DNA from: an uncultured Clostridia bacterium
GTDB lineage: Bacteria > Bacillota > Clostridia > TANB77 > CAG-508
NCBI GenBank assembly: GCA_944386325.1
Contig: CALXAP010000007.1
Coordinates: 1-64,000 of the forward strand
Length of the DNA: 64,000 bases
Reading direction: 5' to 3'
The notes under the pieces are model-generated. The model saw only the letters and a list, made by a program, of their open reading frames with translations, ran no database searches and was not told where the DNA came from. Positions 30,142 to 39,614 of the stretch are shown here, in pieces. The position numbers and the translations under genes are program-made. Position 1 is the stretch's first letter. Each line of letters begins with the position of its first letter.

Positions 30142-30172
30142 TTGACAATACTTATAACAGTATGCTAAGATA
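30142..30172 (+). promoter_or_regulatory. Probable tRNA promoter
   Basis: TTGACA around 30143 followed by about 18 nt and TAAGAT, roughly 20 bp before the first tRNA-Ser. Spacing is slightly long. Confidence 0.5.
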
Positions 30173-30189
30173 ATAATGTTGTTACATAT

Positions 30190-30281
<92 letters not shown>

Positions 30282-30325
30282 AAAGAATGGGATGTGTTTC
30301 ATATGTCACATCTCATTTATAAAAT

Positions 30326-30415
30326 GGAGATGTACCCAAGTGGTGAAGGGGACTGTTTGCTAAACAGTTAGGTCCTGAAAAGGGCGCGGAGGTTCGAACC
30401 CTCTCATCTCCGCCA
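30326..30415 (+). tRNA. tRNA-Ser (anticodon GCU)
   Basis: A 90-nt class II tRNA. Acceptor GGAGATG pairs with CATCTCC, followed by G and an encoded CCA. The anticodon stem-loop CTGTTTGCTAAACAG gives GCT. A long variable arm and T loop TTCGAAC are present. It lies 44 bp after the first tRNA-Ser and is probably co-transcribed. Confidence 0.96.
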
Positions 30416-30416
30416 A

Positions 30417-30462
30417 AATAAGAGAATGAAATGAATATAAAAATTCATTTCATTCTCTTATT
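30417..30462. terminator. Bidirectional terminator after the tRNA pair
   Basis: A 20-bp perfect stem (AATAAGAGAATGAAATGAAT and its complement) with a six-base loop. It serves the tRNAs on plus and the orphan gene 30470-30862 on minus. Confidence 0.88.
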
Positions 30463-30469
30463 CTAACGA

Positions 30470-30862
30470 TTACCCACCGAAATACTTCCAAATAGCAAAC
30501 TTAAATTTACCAAGTGTAGGCACTTTCTTGAAATTAGATGAGTTTGCTATTTTTTGAAGGAAAACATTGCTTTTTGCAATGTTTATTTGTGGATTCAAAT
30601 TTATTTTTTTCATTTCATTTGATACAATCTGTAAGGCTGATTGTAATAATTTTGAATCCAAGATATGACCGTTGGTGTTGATAAACAACAGTCCTGAGGA
30701 TTTTGATATAGAAATATCAAAGTCCTTTTCTGATTGAAAAAACTTGTAGTTAATACTACTTTGGCTGGCCTGAATTTCGCAATTCAAGCTGAAACATTCC
30801 TCTCCATTATTAAAAATGGAGAACCGTGTAAAATCTTTCATGTTTGAAACATCGTAGTACAT
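30470..30862 (-). CDS. Orphan cassette protein 1, unknown function
   Basis: A 130-residue soluble protein (MYYDVSNMKDFTRFSIFN...) I do not recognise. It has a mix of short strands and a helix near the C-terminus and no membrane segment. Start ATG chosen with GAGGAG 8 nt upstream; the frame is open three codons further to a TTG. Codon use is visibly less A/T-biased than its neighbours. Its promoter reads TTGAAG-N17-TATAAT, 132 bp separate the start codon from a hairpin element, and a bidirectional terminator follows it: the same arrangement as at 38036-38839, 42012-42329 and 58730-59197. Confidence 0.65.
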   Translation of the reverse strand: MYYDVSNMKDFTRFSIFNNGEECFSLNCEIQASQSSINYKFFQSEKDFDISISKSSGLLFINTNGHILDSKLLQSALQIVSNEMKKINLNPQINIAKSNVFLQKIANSSNFKKVPTLGKFKFAIWKYFGG

Positions 30863-30993
30863 AATCAACACTCCTCTAAAAAAATCCTAAAAAAACTATT
30901 AATATTATACCATTAAAATATGTAAACTTCAACATAAAAATACAAAATATTACAAATAATATAGAAAAAAGTCTTGGAATTTATAGTATTCTA

Positions 30994-31192
30994 TTATGAT
31001 ATAATAATATTTCATAAATTTTTCGGCTCAATACGATATTTAAGAATTTGTAAAATAATTTAATGAGCCTCTTTCATTCAGGCTCAAAATCAAAGATTTT
31101 GCCCATGAACATTCCTCATTAAATTATATAACAAATTCTATAAACATCTCCAATCGCATTCAAAATTTATTCAATATTATTATATCAAAATC
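30994..31192. mobile_element. 201-bp hairpin element, near-full copy
   Basis: Left terminus slightly eroded (TATGATATAATAATAT), right terminus TATTATTATATCAAAATC. The interior is intact. Confidence 0.82.
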
Positions 31193-31228
31193 TATAAAAC
31201 ATAATATAGAAAAATCTAATAGATGTAC

Positions 31229-31247
31229 GGGCGAACAGTGTTCTCCT
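31229..31247. repeat. Degenerate GGGCGAACA palindrome copy 7
   Basis: GGGCGAACAGTGTTCTCCTG: right arm changed. Follows the hairpin element at the usual distance. Confidence 0.7.
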
Positions 31248-31391
31248 GTACAACATAGAAATTACTAAAAATTGAATATATAAATTTTTGTTGTAAATTG
31301 TAATAGAGAATTTAATAAATACAATAATATTGATATAAATTCGTATATATGTAATAATATATAATAGTTAATAATTGAAAGGAGAGTATTG

Positions 31392-32846
31392 ATGAAAAAT
31401 AAGAAAAATAAATTAATAATTATTTCAGTTATAATACTTGTAGTTATTATTATTGGAATAATTCTGTGTATTTCAGATGTTTTTAAATCCCCAAGGCAGT
31501 TGTTTGAAAAGTATTCATATCAAAATGCAAAATTACTACCAGAATATAATTATGATGATTTATTAAGGCAATTAGATAAAATTAGAGGAGAAGAGTATGA
31601 AACTACAGGAAATATTACTTTTGGCGTAAATTCACAATATGCAAATGATGATACTTATAGTATTAAACAAGTTAAAGAAGAAATTGAAAAACTTAATATA
31701 GATTATAATGTAAAAAGTATTGGTAAAGAAAATAAAAATTCTACAGATGTTATAATTAAATATGATAATAATGATATATTAAATTTAGAATTAATAAGTA
31801 ATCAAGATAAATATGGAATTAAATATACAGATTTTTATGATAAATATTTATATATAGAAAATAATAATTTAAAGCAATTGGCTGAAAAATTAGGATTAGA
31901 TTCTACAAATATTCCAGATAAAATAGAAAGTATTTCTTTATATGATTTATTATATATAGATAGTAAACAATTAGAAAGAATAATTAAAGAATATTCAGAT
32001 ATTATAAATAGTGTAATAAATGATGAAAAATTCTCTAAATCAAGTAATGTTGAAATTAATTATAATAATGAGAAATTAAATACAAATAAATATACTTTAA
32101 GTTTAACAAACAAAGAAATTTTAGACTTGTATATTAAGTTGTTAGAAAAACTAAAAAATGATGATGCTACTTTAGATATTATATTAGATAAAATTAATAA
32201 AATAAGTTTTAATTATAGTTTAGAAAAACTAAACAAAGATGATTTAAAAAATCTTATACAAAACGAAATAGATAATTCAAAAAATAATGAGTTAGAAGAG
32301 AAAAAATATGATATTAATGTATATGAATATAAAAATAAAACTATAAGAACAGAATTAGTATCAGATGGCATAGATAGTATTGTTATTAATTTATTTGAAA
32401 CAGATAATAACAATGGAAAAGCAGAAATATTATTTAATACTGAGTATGGTAATCAACAAAAAATAACTATTAACAAAAAGCAAGAAAGCAAAAATAAAAT
32501 AGAATATAATATAGAAATAATGTATTATGATGGAACTACTTTTGATTTTAATATAGTTAGTGAAGAAACTGAAATTAGTAATAATGTATATGAATTAAAA
32601 AATACTTTTAAATTAGGAAATTCACAATTCAATATTACAATTAATATGGAACAAACAACTGATTATAATAAAGATGTTAATATAGAAGATTTCAATGAAA
32701 ATAATTCAGTTAATTTAAATAATGAAAGTAATGAAAATATTCAGAAAATAATTGATGAGGGTATTATTAATGTTCAAAATGCTTTTTCTGAAAAATTGCA
32801 GTTGCTTGGTATAGATAATGAGTCAATGCAAGGTTTGGGTATATAA
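31392..32846 (+). CDS. Membrane-anchored extracytoplasmic protein (DUF6583-like)
   Basis: A 484-residue protein with a single N-terminal TM helix at about 8-30 (LIIISVIILVVIIIGIILCI) and no lipobox. The long Asn/Asp/Lys/Ile-rich ectodomain begins KSPRQLFEKYSYQNAKLL and is rich in predicted beta strands with paired repeats (about 60-270 and 300-430). It resembles clostridial proteins annotated DUF6583, but I am not certain. The ATG is three bases inside the open frame, after GGAGAG. It is monocistronic, ending in a terminator shared with the convergent patatin gene. Confidence 0.65.
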   Translation: MKNKKNKLIIISVIILVVIIIGIILCISDVFKSPRQLFEKYSYQNAKLLPEYNYDDLLRQLDKIRGEEYETTGNITFGVNSQYANDDTYSIKQVKEEIEKLNIDYNVKSIGKENKNSTDVIIKYDNNDILNLELISNQDKYGIKYTDFYDKYLYIENNNLKQLAEKLGLDSTNIPDKIESISLYDLLYIDSKQLERIIKEYSDIINSVINDEKFSKSSNVEINYNNEKLNTNKYTLSLTNKEILDLYIKLLEKLKNDDATLDIILDKINKISFNYSLEKLNKDDLKNLIQNEIDNSKNNELEEKKYDINVYEYKNKTIRTELVSDGIDSIVINLFETDNNNGKAEILFNTEYGNQQKITINKKQESKNKIEYNIEIMYYDGTTFDFNIVSEETEISNNVYELKNTFKLGNSQFNITINMEQTTDYNKDVNIEDFNENNSVNLNNESNENIQKIIDEGIINVQNAFSEKLQLLGIDNESMQGLGI

Positions 32847-32970
32847 AGTTTATATTTTTATGTTGTAGTGATTTATTAAGTTTTCAACAATTTGAAAATA
32901 TTCTATTTATTGATTACTGTATTTAGATTTATTAGTGTTATAATTAAAACTACAATGTGTATAACTTATG

Positions 32971-33003
32971 AAGTGAGCTTATATCAATGATAAGCTCACT
33001 TTT
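32971..33003. terminator. Bidirectional terminator between convergent genes
   Basis: AAGTGAGCTTA and TAAGCTCACTT form an 11-bp stem followed by TTCC on plus. On minus it follows the patatin gene stop. Confidence 0.8.
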
Positions 33004-33041
33004 CCACATGTGTAAAAGTTCATAACATGTGGAAAACTATA

Positions 33042-33908
33042 CTAAAAAATTGGACATTTATGCACATAATTTTTCAACATTTTTCTTGTGGATTTATATC
33101 CTAATTCATATAAAAAATCTATTTTGGAGTAATCAAGTAGAGATATATCTGATGTATTAATTTTTATAATATTCGTTGCTCCATACAATTCATATGTGGA
33201 TAACTCATGACATAAAATATCAATTGATGTGTGAATAATATCCACAATATTATTACAACAATTTTTAGAAATATTATTTTCAAATATAATATTAAAAATT
33301 TCATCAGCTCCCATTTGATTTAAAACTTTCCAAGGAGTGTTTTCTCTTATTCCACCATCTAACAATAAAAAGTTTTTATATTCCACAGGTGAAAAAATTC
33401 CTGGAAAACTACAACTAGCTCTAACTACTGTTCCTATATTTGCATCATCAATATAAATTGTTTTATCTGAAAATGTATTTCGTAATATTTTAGATGTGAA
33501 TATAATTATTGAACCTGTTTTTGAATCAATGCTTGGTATAAATAAAGGAATTTTTATTTCATTAATATTTTTTATATTTTTTTGTAATGCGAATTTATTT
33601 ATTAGTTTTTGAATTATCATTCCAGAATTTAATCCTTTAATAGAAATTTTTCCACAAAGAACAAAATCCGTAATTAGTTTAAAAATAGTATAAAAATCTA
33701 CATATTTAATTTTTTTACAATAGTTTTTAAAAATATGTAACATATCATTAGGAGAATATCCAAGTGCAAATAAAGTTGCAATAATACTACCTGAAGAAGT
33801 ACCAGAGATTAAATCAAATTTTATATTATATTCTTCAAATGCTTTTAATGCTCCAATATGTGCAGCACCTTTTACACCACCACCAGATAAACAAAGACCT
33901 TTTTTCAA
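33042..33908 (-). CDS. Patatin-like phospholipase (RssA/YlbK type)
   Basis: A 288-residue cytoplasmic serine lipase-fold protein. The oxyanion-hole motif GGGVKGAAHIG lies at residues 9-19, the nucleophile elbow GTSSGS at about 40-45, and the catalytic Asp in LLDGGIRENTPW near 184. The Ser-Asp dyad is complete, so it is likely active on phospholipid or acyl substrates. The start codon is TTG, preceded by a weak GGTGAT; I see no better ATG. It is monocistronic. Confidence 0.87.
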   Translation of the reverse strand: MKKGLCLSGGGVKGAAHIGALKAFEEYNIKFDLISGTSSGSIIATLFALGYSPNDMLHIFKNYCKKIKYVDFYTIFKLITDFVLCGKISIKGLNSGMIIQKLINKFALQKNIKNINEIKIPLFIPSIDSKTGSIIIFTSKILRNTFSDKTIYIDDANIGTVVRASCSFPGIFSPVEYKNFLLLDGGIRENTPWKVLNQMGADEIFNIIFENNISKNCCNNIVDIIHTSIDILCHELSTYELYGATNIIKINTSDISLLDYSKIDFLYELGYKSTRKMLKNYVHKCPIF

Positions 33909-33997
33909 AATATATCACCAGTAAATTGTATTCGTTAAAAATATAAATATACATTTTTATAGTTTATAAGATATACTTAATATTATTCACGGCATAC

Positions 33998-34034
33998 GAA
34001 TTTGATATAATAATATTTCATAAATCTGTCGGCA
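33998..34034. mobile_element. Hairpin element, left end only
   Basis: GAATTTGATATAATAATATTTCATAAAT followed by TCGGCACAAGATA, where the intact element has TCGGCTCAATACGATA. The flank TATTATTCACGGCATAC is the conserved outer flank. It abuts the truncated gene below. Confidence 0.7.
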
Positions 34035-34244
34035 CAAGATAAGGCACAAGAAAAAATAGAAAATAAAATAATAGAATTCTGTAAAAAAGAAAAGAGTGTT
34101 TTTGAAATTATGAGTTATATTGGACATAAAAATAAAACGAGATTTAGGAGAGATTATATTAAGCCTCTTGTAGATAAAGGTTTATTGAAAATGACTATAC
34201 CAGAAAAACCAACTAGTAAATATCAAAAATATATTTCAAAATAA
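34023..34244 (+). pseudogene. Truncated Fic/AAA_4-type regulator C-terminus
   Basis: About 70 in-frame codons without a start: AQEKIENKIIEFCKKEKS, FEIMSYIGHKNKTRFRRDYI, KPLVDKGLLKMTIPEKPTSK and YQKYISK, then a stop. This is the winged-helix tail seen at the C-terminus of Fic-domain and ATP-binding (AlbA_2/HATPase) putative regulators. The 5' part is missing and the left end of a hairpin element stands in its place. Confidence 0.7.
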
Positions 34245-34448
34245 AAAATACATTCTTTTTAATAAAATATGATTAGTTCGAACATAAACATATAATATAT
34301 ATCTTTTTATAAGATGTAAATAGTAATACATTATAAAAAATTACATAGCACTTAATAAAAAAATATTGATTTATACACATGGTTAATATATAATTATTTT
34401 TGTAATAAATGGATATAATAATATAATAAAAATAAAGGAGTGTATATT

Positions 34449-35405
34449 ATGGTAAAAACAAGAAAAGTTGTATTAGTCGGTACAGGTTTTGTGGGAATGA
34501 GTATGGCATATGCATTACTAAATAGAGGAGGAATAAATGAACTAGTTTTAATAGATATAGCAAAAGACAAAACTGTTGGTGAAGCAATGGATGTATCTCA
34601 TGGAATTCCATTTGCACCTGGAAGCATGAAAGTTAAAGCTGGTGAATATGATGAATGTAAAGATGCAGACATTGTTGTTATAACTGCAGGATTTCCACAA
34701 AAACCAGGACAAACAAGACTAGATTTAGCAAAATCTAATACTCAAATTATGAAAGAAATAACAGAAAATGTTATGAAAAGTGGATTTGATGGTATATTTG
34801 TAATAGCTAGCAATCCAGTTGATTTAATGAGTTATGTTGTGCAAAAAGTATCTAAATTGCCAAAAGAAAGAGTAATTGGTACAGGAACTTTATTAGATAC
34901 AGCAAGACTTCGTTATATGATTGGAGAAAAGTTTGGAGTATCTAGTAAAGATGTACAAGCGTATATAATGGGTGAGCATGGAGATTCATCATTTGTTCCA
35001 TGGACACATACTTATATAGGATGTAAAAGTTTAATGGAGATATATAGAGAACAAAATAAAGATGTAAAAGAATTAGAGCAAATCCATGTAGATGTTGTTA
35101 ATGCAGCATATGAAATTATTAATAAGAAAAGAGCAACATATTATGGAATAGGGGTATCTTTAAGTAGACTAATTGAAGCAATATTTAATGATGAAAATGC
35201 AGTACTTCCAGTTTCTACACTATTAAATGGAGAATATGGAAATAAAGATATTTATATAGGTGTTCCAGCAATTATAAATAAAAATGGGGTAAAGGAAATT
35301 ATTCAATTAGAATTAAATAAAGAGGAACAAGAAAAATTTAATAATAGTGCTAATACTTTAAAACATATGGCTGAAACAGAAATAAATCCAATAATAAATG
35401 GTTAA
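34449..35405 (+). CDS. ldh: L-lactate dehydrogenase
   Basis: A 318-residue NAD-dependent enzyme that reduces pyruvate to L-lactate. NAD motif GTGFVGMSMA lies at 11-20. The substrate-specificity loop AGFPQKPGQTR carries Gln (94) and Arg (100), which fits lactate rather than malate dehydrogenase. The catalytic GEHGDSS has His 187. The ATG start follows AAAGGAG; the frame opens earlier at a GTG inside the SD. Monocistronic with a strong terminator. It indicates fermentative metabolism. Confidence 0.94.
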   Translation: MVKTRKVVLVGTGFVGMSMAYALLNRGGINELVLIDIAKDKTVGEAMDVSHGIPFAPGSMKVKAGEYDECKDADIVVITAGFPQKPGQTRLDLAKSNTQIMKEITENVMKSGFDGIFVIASNPVDLMSYVVQKVSKLPKERVIGTGTLLDTARLRYMIGEKFGVSSKDVQAYIMGEHGDSSFVPWTHTYIGCKSLMEIYREQNKDVKELEQIHVDVVNAAYEIINKKRATYYGIGVSLSRLIEAIFNDENAVLPVSTLLNGEYGNKDIYIGVPAIINKNGVKEIIQLELNKEEQEKFNNSANTLKHMAETEINPIING

Positions 35406-35408
35406 ATT

Positions 35409-35448
35409 AAAAAAATCCTGTAATTTTTAAAAATTACAGGATTTTTTT
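35409..35448 (+). terminator. Terminator of ldh
   Basis: AAAAATCCTGTAATTTTT, a two-base loop, AAATTACAGGATTTTTTT: a near-perfect stem and U-run directly after the stop codon. Confidence 0.92.
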
Positions 35449-35659
35449 AGAGAATCAAAGTGAGTATTATACAATTTTAAAATTAAACAAGAATATTTGA
35501 TATTTTAGTAAAAAATTTAATAGATACTCTATTTATTAAATATTACAAATCTTTAATAAATAATAATTTTTAATAATAATTTTAGCGGTTGATACTTTTC
35601 ATTTACTTGTAAATATAGGCAATATATTGTATAATAACTAAAAAAATGGAGATGATATT

Positions 35660-36664
35660 ATGGCTATAAAAGATAGAATTTTAACAGGGGATAGACCAAC
35701 AGGGAATTTACATATAGGACATTATTTTGGTTCTTTAAAAAATAGGGTTGAGTTGCAAGACAAATATGAAACTTTTATTGAAGTTGCAGATGTTCAAGCA
35801 TTAACAGATAATTTTAATAACCCAGAAAAAGTGCAAAGAAATGTAAAAGAAATAGTAATAGATCAATTGTCAATAGGAATAGATCCAAAAAAAGCAACTA
35901 TATTTATACAATCTATGATTCCTGAAATAGCAGAATTAACAGTTTTTTATTCTAATTTAGTTACAATCGCAAGATTAGAGAGAAATCCAACTGTTAAAAC
36001 TGAAATCGCTCAAAAAAGACATATTTTTGGAGAAAGTGTAACATATGGTTTTTTAGGATATCCAATTAGTCAAGCTGCTGATATAACAGCATTTAAAGGA
36101 ACAATAATTCCTGTAGGAGAAGATCAACTACCTTTAATAGAACAGTGTAGAGAAATTGTGAAAAAGTTTAACACTATATATGGAGAAACTTTATATATGC
36201 CAAAAGCATATTTAAGTACTAATAAGAGAATAAAAGGTTTAGATGGAAATGAAAAAATGGGTAAATCTTTGGGTAATGCAATATACTTAAAAGATTCAGA
36301 TGATGAAATAAATAAAAAGGTAATGTCAGCAGTTACAGATCCTAAAAGAATTAGAAAAGATGATTTAGGAAATCCAGATGTGTGTATGGTTGCATATTAT
36401 CATAAATTATTTAGTAAAAATAGTTTGGATAATATATGTGCTGAATGTAGAGGTGGAAAAAGAGGTTGTGTGGCTTGCAAAAAAGAATTAATAGCAAATA
36501 TAATAGATCATTTTAAACCAATAAGAGAAAAAAGAAAATTCTATGAAGAAAACTTAGAACTTGTTGATAAAATATTATCTGAAGGAACTAAGAAAGCAAG
36601 AATAACAGCTAGTGAAACAATGAAAGATGTGAAAAAAGCAATGAAAATAGATTATAAAATATAA
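35660..36664 (+). CDS. trpS: Tryptophanyl-tRNA synthetase with probable 4Fe-4S motif
   Basis: A 334-residue class I synthetase that charges tRNA-Trp. The HIGH motif is NLHIGHYFG at 16-24. KMSKS appears as EKMGKSLG near 199-206. The insert at 242-273 has cysteines spaced C-x20-C-x6-C-x2-C (242, 263, 270, 273) plus C260. Thermotoga maritima TrpRS binds a 4Fe-4S cluster near the anticodon site with C-x22-C-x6-C-x2-C, so a cluster is likely here. The SD is GGAGATG. No T-box leader is visible in 35449-35659. It is 36 bp before obgE. Confidence 0.94.
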   Translation: MAIKDRILTGDRPTGNLHIGHYFGSLKNRVELQDKYETFIEVADVQALTDNFNNPEKVQRNVKEIVIDQLSIGIDPKKATIFIQSMIPEIAELTVFYSNLVTIARLERNPTVKTEIAQKRHIFGESVTYGFLGYPISQAADITAFKGTIIPVGEDQLPLIEQCREIVKKFNTIYGETLYMPKAYLSTNKRIKGLDGNEKMGKSLGNAIYLKDSDDEINKKVMSAVTDPKRIRKDDLGNPDVCMVAYYHKLFSKNSLDNICAECRGGKRGCVACKKELIANIIDHFKPIREKRKFYEENLELVDKILSEGTKKARITASETMKDVKKAMKIDYKI

Positions 36665-36665
36665 G

Positions 36666-37978
<1,313 letters not shown>

Positions 37979-37996
37979 ATTAATTGAATAAAAAAT

Positions 37997-38028
37997 AAAA
38001 ATGGTATCCAATTAAGGATACCATTTTT
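37997..38028. terminator. Bidirectional terminator after obgE
   Basis: AAAATGGTATCC, loop AATTAA, GGATACCATTTTT. The minus-strand gene 38036-38368 ends 8 bp away. Confidence 0.88.
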
Positions 38029-38035
38029 ATGGAAG

Positions 38036-38368
38036 TCATTTTAAAGTTGTAATTTTTCCGTATATATAGTACGGTTTTCTTTTTGGATGCTCAATTGCCC
38101 CTAAAAATTTGTAATTTACACCAACATATTGAGGGATTCTTGAAAAAGCAATGACTTTTAAATATTTATTTATTTCTTTTTCATCACTTTTAGTAAACTC
38201 AGAATCATATACAAAGTTAACTGTCAAAGAAGACGTTGTTGATTTATAATTACATTTAGCAGCAATTAACTCTTGAATATATGGACGAATCGGTATATAT
38301 TCATAACGTCCAATCAAAGTTTCTCTAGCTACGTTTACATAAATGGGAAATTGTAGAGTGTATAACAT
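38036..38368 (-). CDS. Orphan cassette protein 2, unknown function
   Basis: A 110-residue protein, strand-rich and basic, ending YIYGKITTLK; not recognised. GGGAGG lies seven bases before the ATG. The promoter on the minus strand is TTGATT-N16-TATAAT, with the leader ATAATTATGTTAATT shared with the next gene. Codon use is less A/T-biased than the host genes. It ends 8 bp from a bidirectional terminator. Its C-terminus (Y-x-Y-G-K-x-x-x-L) is faintly like that of the upstream neighbour (FTYGKFVQLE), so the two might be distant paralogues. Confidence 0.62.
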   Translation of the reverse strand: MLYTLQFPIYVNVARETLIGRYEYIPIRPYIQELIAAKCNYKSTTSSLTVNFVYDSEFTKSDEKEINKYLKVIAFSRIPQYVGVNYKFLGAIEHPKRKPYYIYGKITTLK

Positions 38369-38459
38369 AAGAATGCCTCCCTTTATATTAAATAAAAAAT
38401 TAACATAATTATTATACCATAAAAAATAGAAAAATCAATAGTTTGTAGATAAAAAAAGA

Positions 38460-38485
38460 GGAGAAATCTAAGGCTAGATTTCTCC
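38460..38485 (-). terminator. Terminator of orphan gene 38507-38839
   Basis: GGAGAAATCTA and TAGATTTCTCC form the stem. On the minus strand it is followed by CTCTTTTTTT, a clear U-run, so the two orphan genes are separate transcription units. Confidence 0.85.
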
Positions 38486-38506
38486 CGAGAGAAAATGAAA
38501 ATATTT

Positions 38507-38839
38507 TTATTCTAGTTGAACAAACTTTCCATAAGTGAAAAGTTTGTCGGTTCTATTGAAACCGCAATTGATTGTTCCAGTATAAAAATATCCATGATCC
38601 AATAGCTCATCTTTTTTGCTTTTAAAAGATCTCACTAAAAGATACTGATTTTTTACATACTTCGGTTTAGATAGATTATAGACATAATTGATGCTAAGCA
38701 TCGGTTTACTATCACCAAGAACCTCAGTCTCACGCTTGTCAACCAGAACATATTCAGCATAATCAGGGGCCTTAAAGAATTCCTTTTCCCCTGTGCCGGC
38801 ACTATTAAGAAAATATTTTCTGTTGATTGTTTTATTCAT
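38507..38839 (-). CDS. Orphan cassette protein 3, unknown function
   Basis: A 110-residue protein starting MNKTINRKYFLNSAGTGEKE; not recognised and without membrane segments. The ATG is chosen because AAAGGAG is 8 nt upstream; the open frame extends 12 more codons. The promoter is TTGCAC-N17-TATAAT, then ATAATTATGTCAATTAG. It contains GC-richer codons (for example in the stretch encoding SAGTGEKE), unlike the host average. It has its own terminator. The start lies 129 bp from a full hairpin element. Confidence 0.62.
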   Translation of the reverse strand: MNKTINRKYFLNSAGTGEKEFFKAPDYAEYVLVDKRETEVLGDSKPMLSINYVYNLSKPKYVKNQYLLVRSFKSKKDELLDHGYFYTGTINCGFNRTDKLFTYGKFVQLE

Positions 38840-38967
38840 AATGTTCTCTCCTTTGAGTAAAATTCTAATTGACATAATTATTATACCATAATATTACATA
38901 AAGTGCAATATTTTAGCAAAAATTTTTAATTATTGAGTTTTACTTTGTGCTACAATCCACGGTATAC

Positions 38968-39168
38968 GAATTTGATATAATAATATTTCATAAATTTTTC
39001 GGCTCAATACGATATTTAAGAATTTGTAAAATAATTTAATGAGCCTCTTTCATTCAGGCTCAAAATCAAAGATTTTGCCCATGAACATTCCTCATTAAAT
39101 TATATAACAAATTCTATAAACATCTCCAATCGCATTCAAAATTTATGAAATATTATTATATCAAATTC
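38968..39168. mobile_element. 201-bp hairpin element, full copy
   Basis: From GAATTTGATATAATAATAT to TATTATTATATCAAATTC. The left flank ACAATCCACGGTATAC is the conserved outer flank. Confidence 0.87.
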
Positions 39169-39210
39169 TATAAACTGTAATATAGAAAAAATTAAATATA
39201 ATAGATGTAG

Positions 39211-39229
39211 GGGCAAGCATTGTTCGCCT
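39211..39229. repeat. Degenerate GGGCGAACA palindrome copy 8
   Basis: GGGCAAGCATTGTTCGCCTG, preceded by GATGTAG and followed by ATCTACATAGG. It follows the hairpin element at 43 bp. Confidence 0.75.
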
Positions 39230-39503
39230 GATCTACATAGGCATTACTGAAAAAATTTTATATATAATCATAATTTATAGAATTGTTATTATGATAGTAT
39301 ATATATATAAATCGCCAAAGAAATATTTGAATTATCTACATTGCAAAAAAGAATGTGTTTTTGCTTTATTTTTGATTTTATTCTTATTTCTTTGGCTTCT
39401 CTATTTTTATGAATTATTTATATTATTTTATAAACTGTTAATAATACCAATATTAAAGATTTTACGAAAAATATTGATATAATTATAATATCATTTAACA
39501 TGT

Positions 39504-39570
39504 AAGTTATTTTGAATAAACAAAATAACTTTTGTATAATATAAAATTATTTTGAACAGACAAAATAATT
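39504..39570 (+). promoter_or_regulatory. Twin operator-like inverted repeats before the DUF4143 ATPase
   Basis: TTATTTTG-N6-CAAAATAA occurs twice: arms 39504-39531 (extended to AAG...CTT) and 39545-39570. The second overlaps the -35 box by two bases. Two identical dyads in tandem in front of a promoter suggest binding by a dimeric repressor. Confidence 0.65.
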
Positions 39571-39597
39571 GACAAAGCAATATCATGATAATATAAT
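39569..39597 (+). promoter_or_regulatory. Consensus promoter of the DUF4143 ATPase
   Basis: TTGACA at 39569-39574, a 17-nt spacer and TATAAT at 39592-39597. The start codon follows only 18 bp later, so the leader is very short. Confidence 0.8.
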
Positions 39598-39614
39598 AAA
39601 AATAGGTGATGGAA

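Noticed and set aside
35449-35659. T-box riboswitch in front of trpS
   Set aside because: No T-box core (GGGTGGNACCGCG-like) and no specifier or antiterminator structure visible; the 210-bp leader is AT-rich and unremarkable.
39291-39482. 63-residue hydrophobic ORF before the DUF4143 ATPase
   Set aside because: No SD, low-complexity Phe/Leu/Ile composition, and it overlaps an inverted repeat (GCCAAAGAAAT with ATTTCTTTGGC), so it is more likely non-coding.
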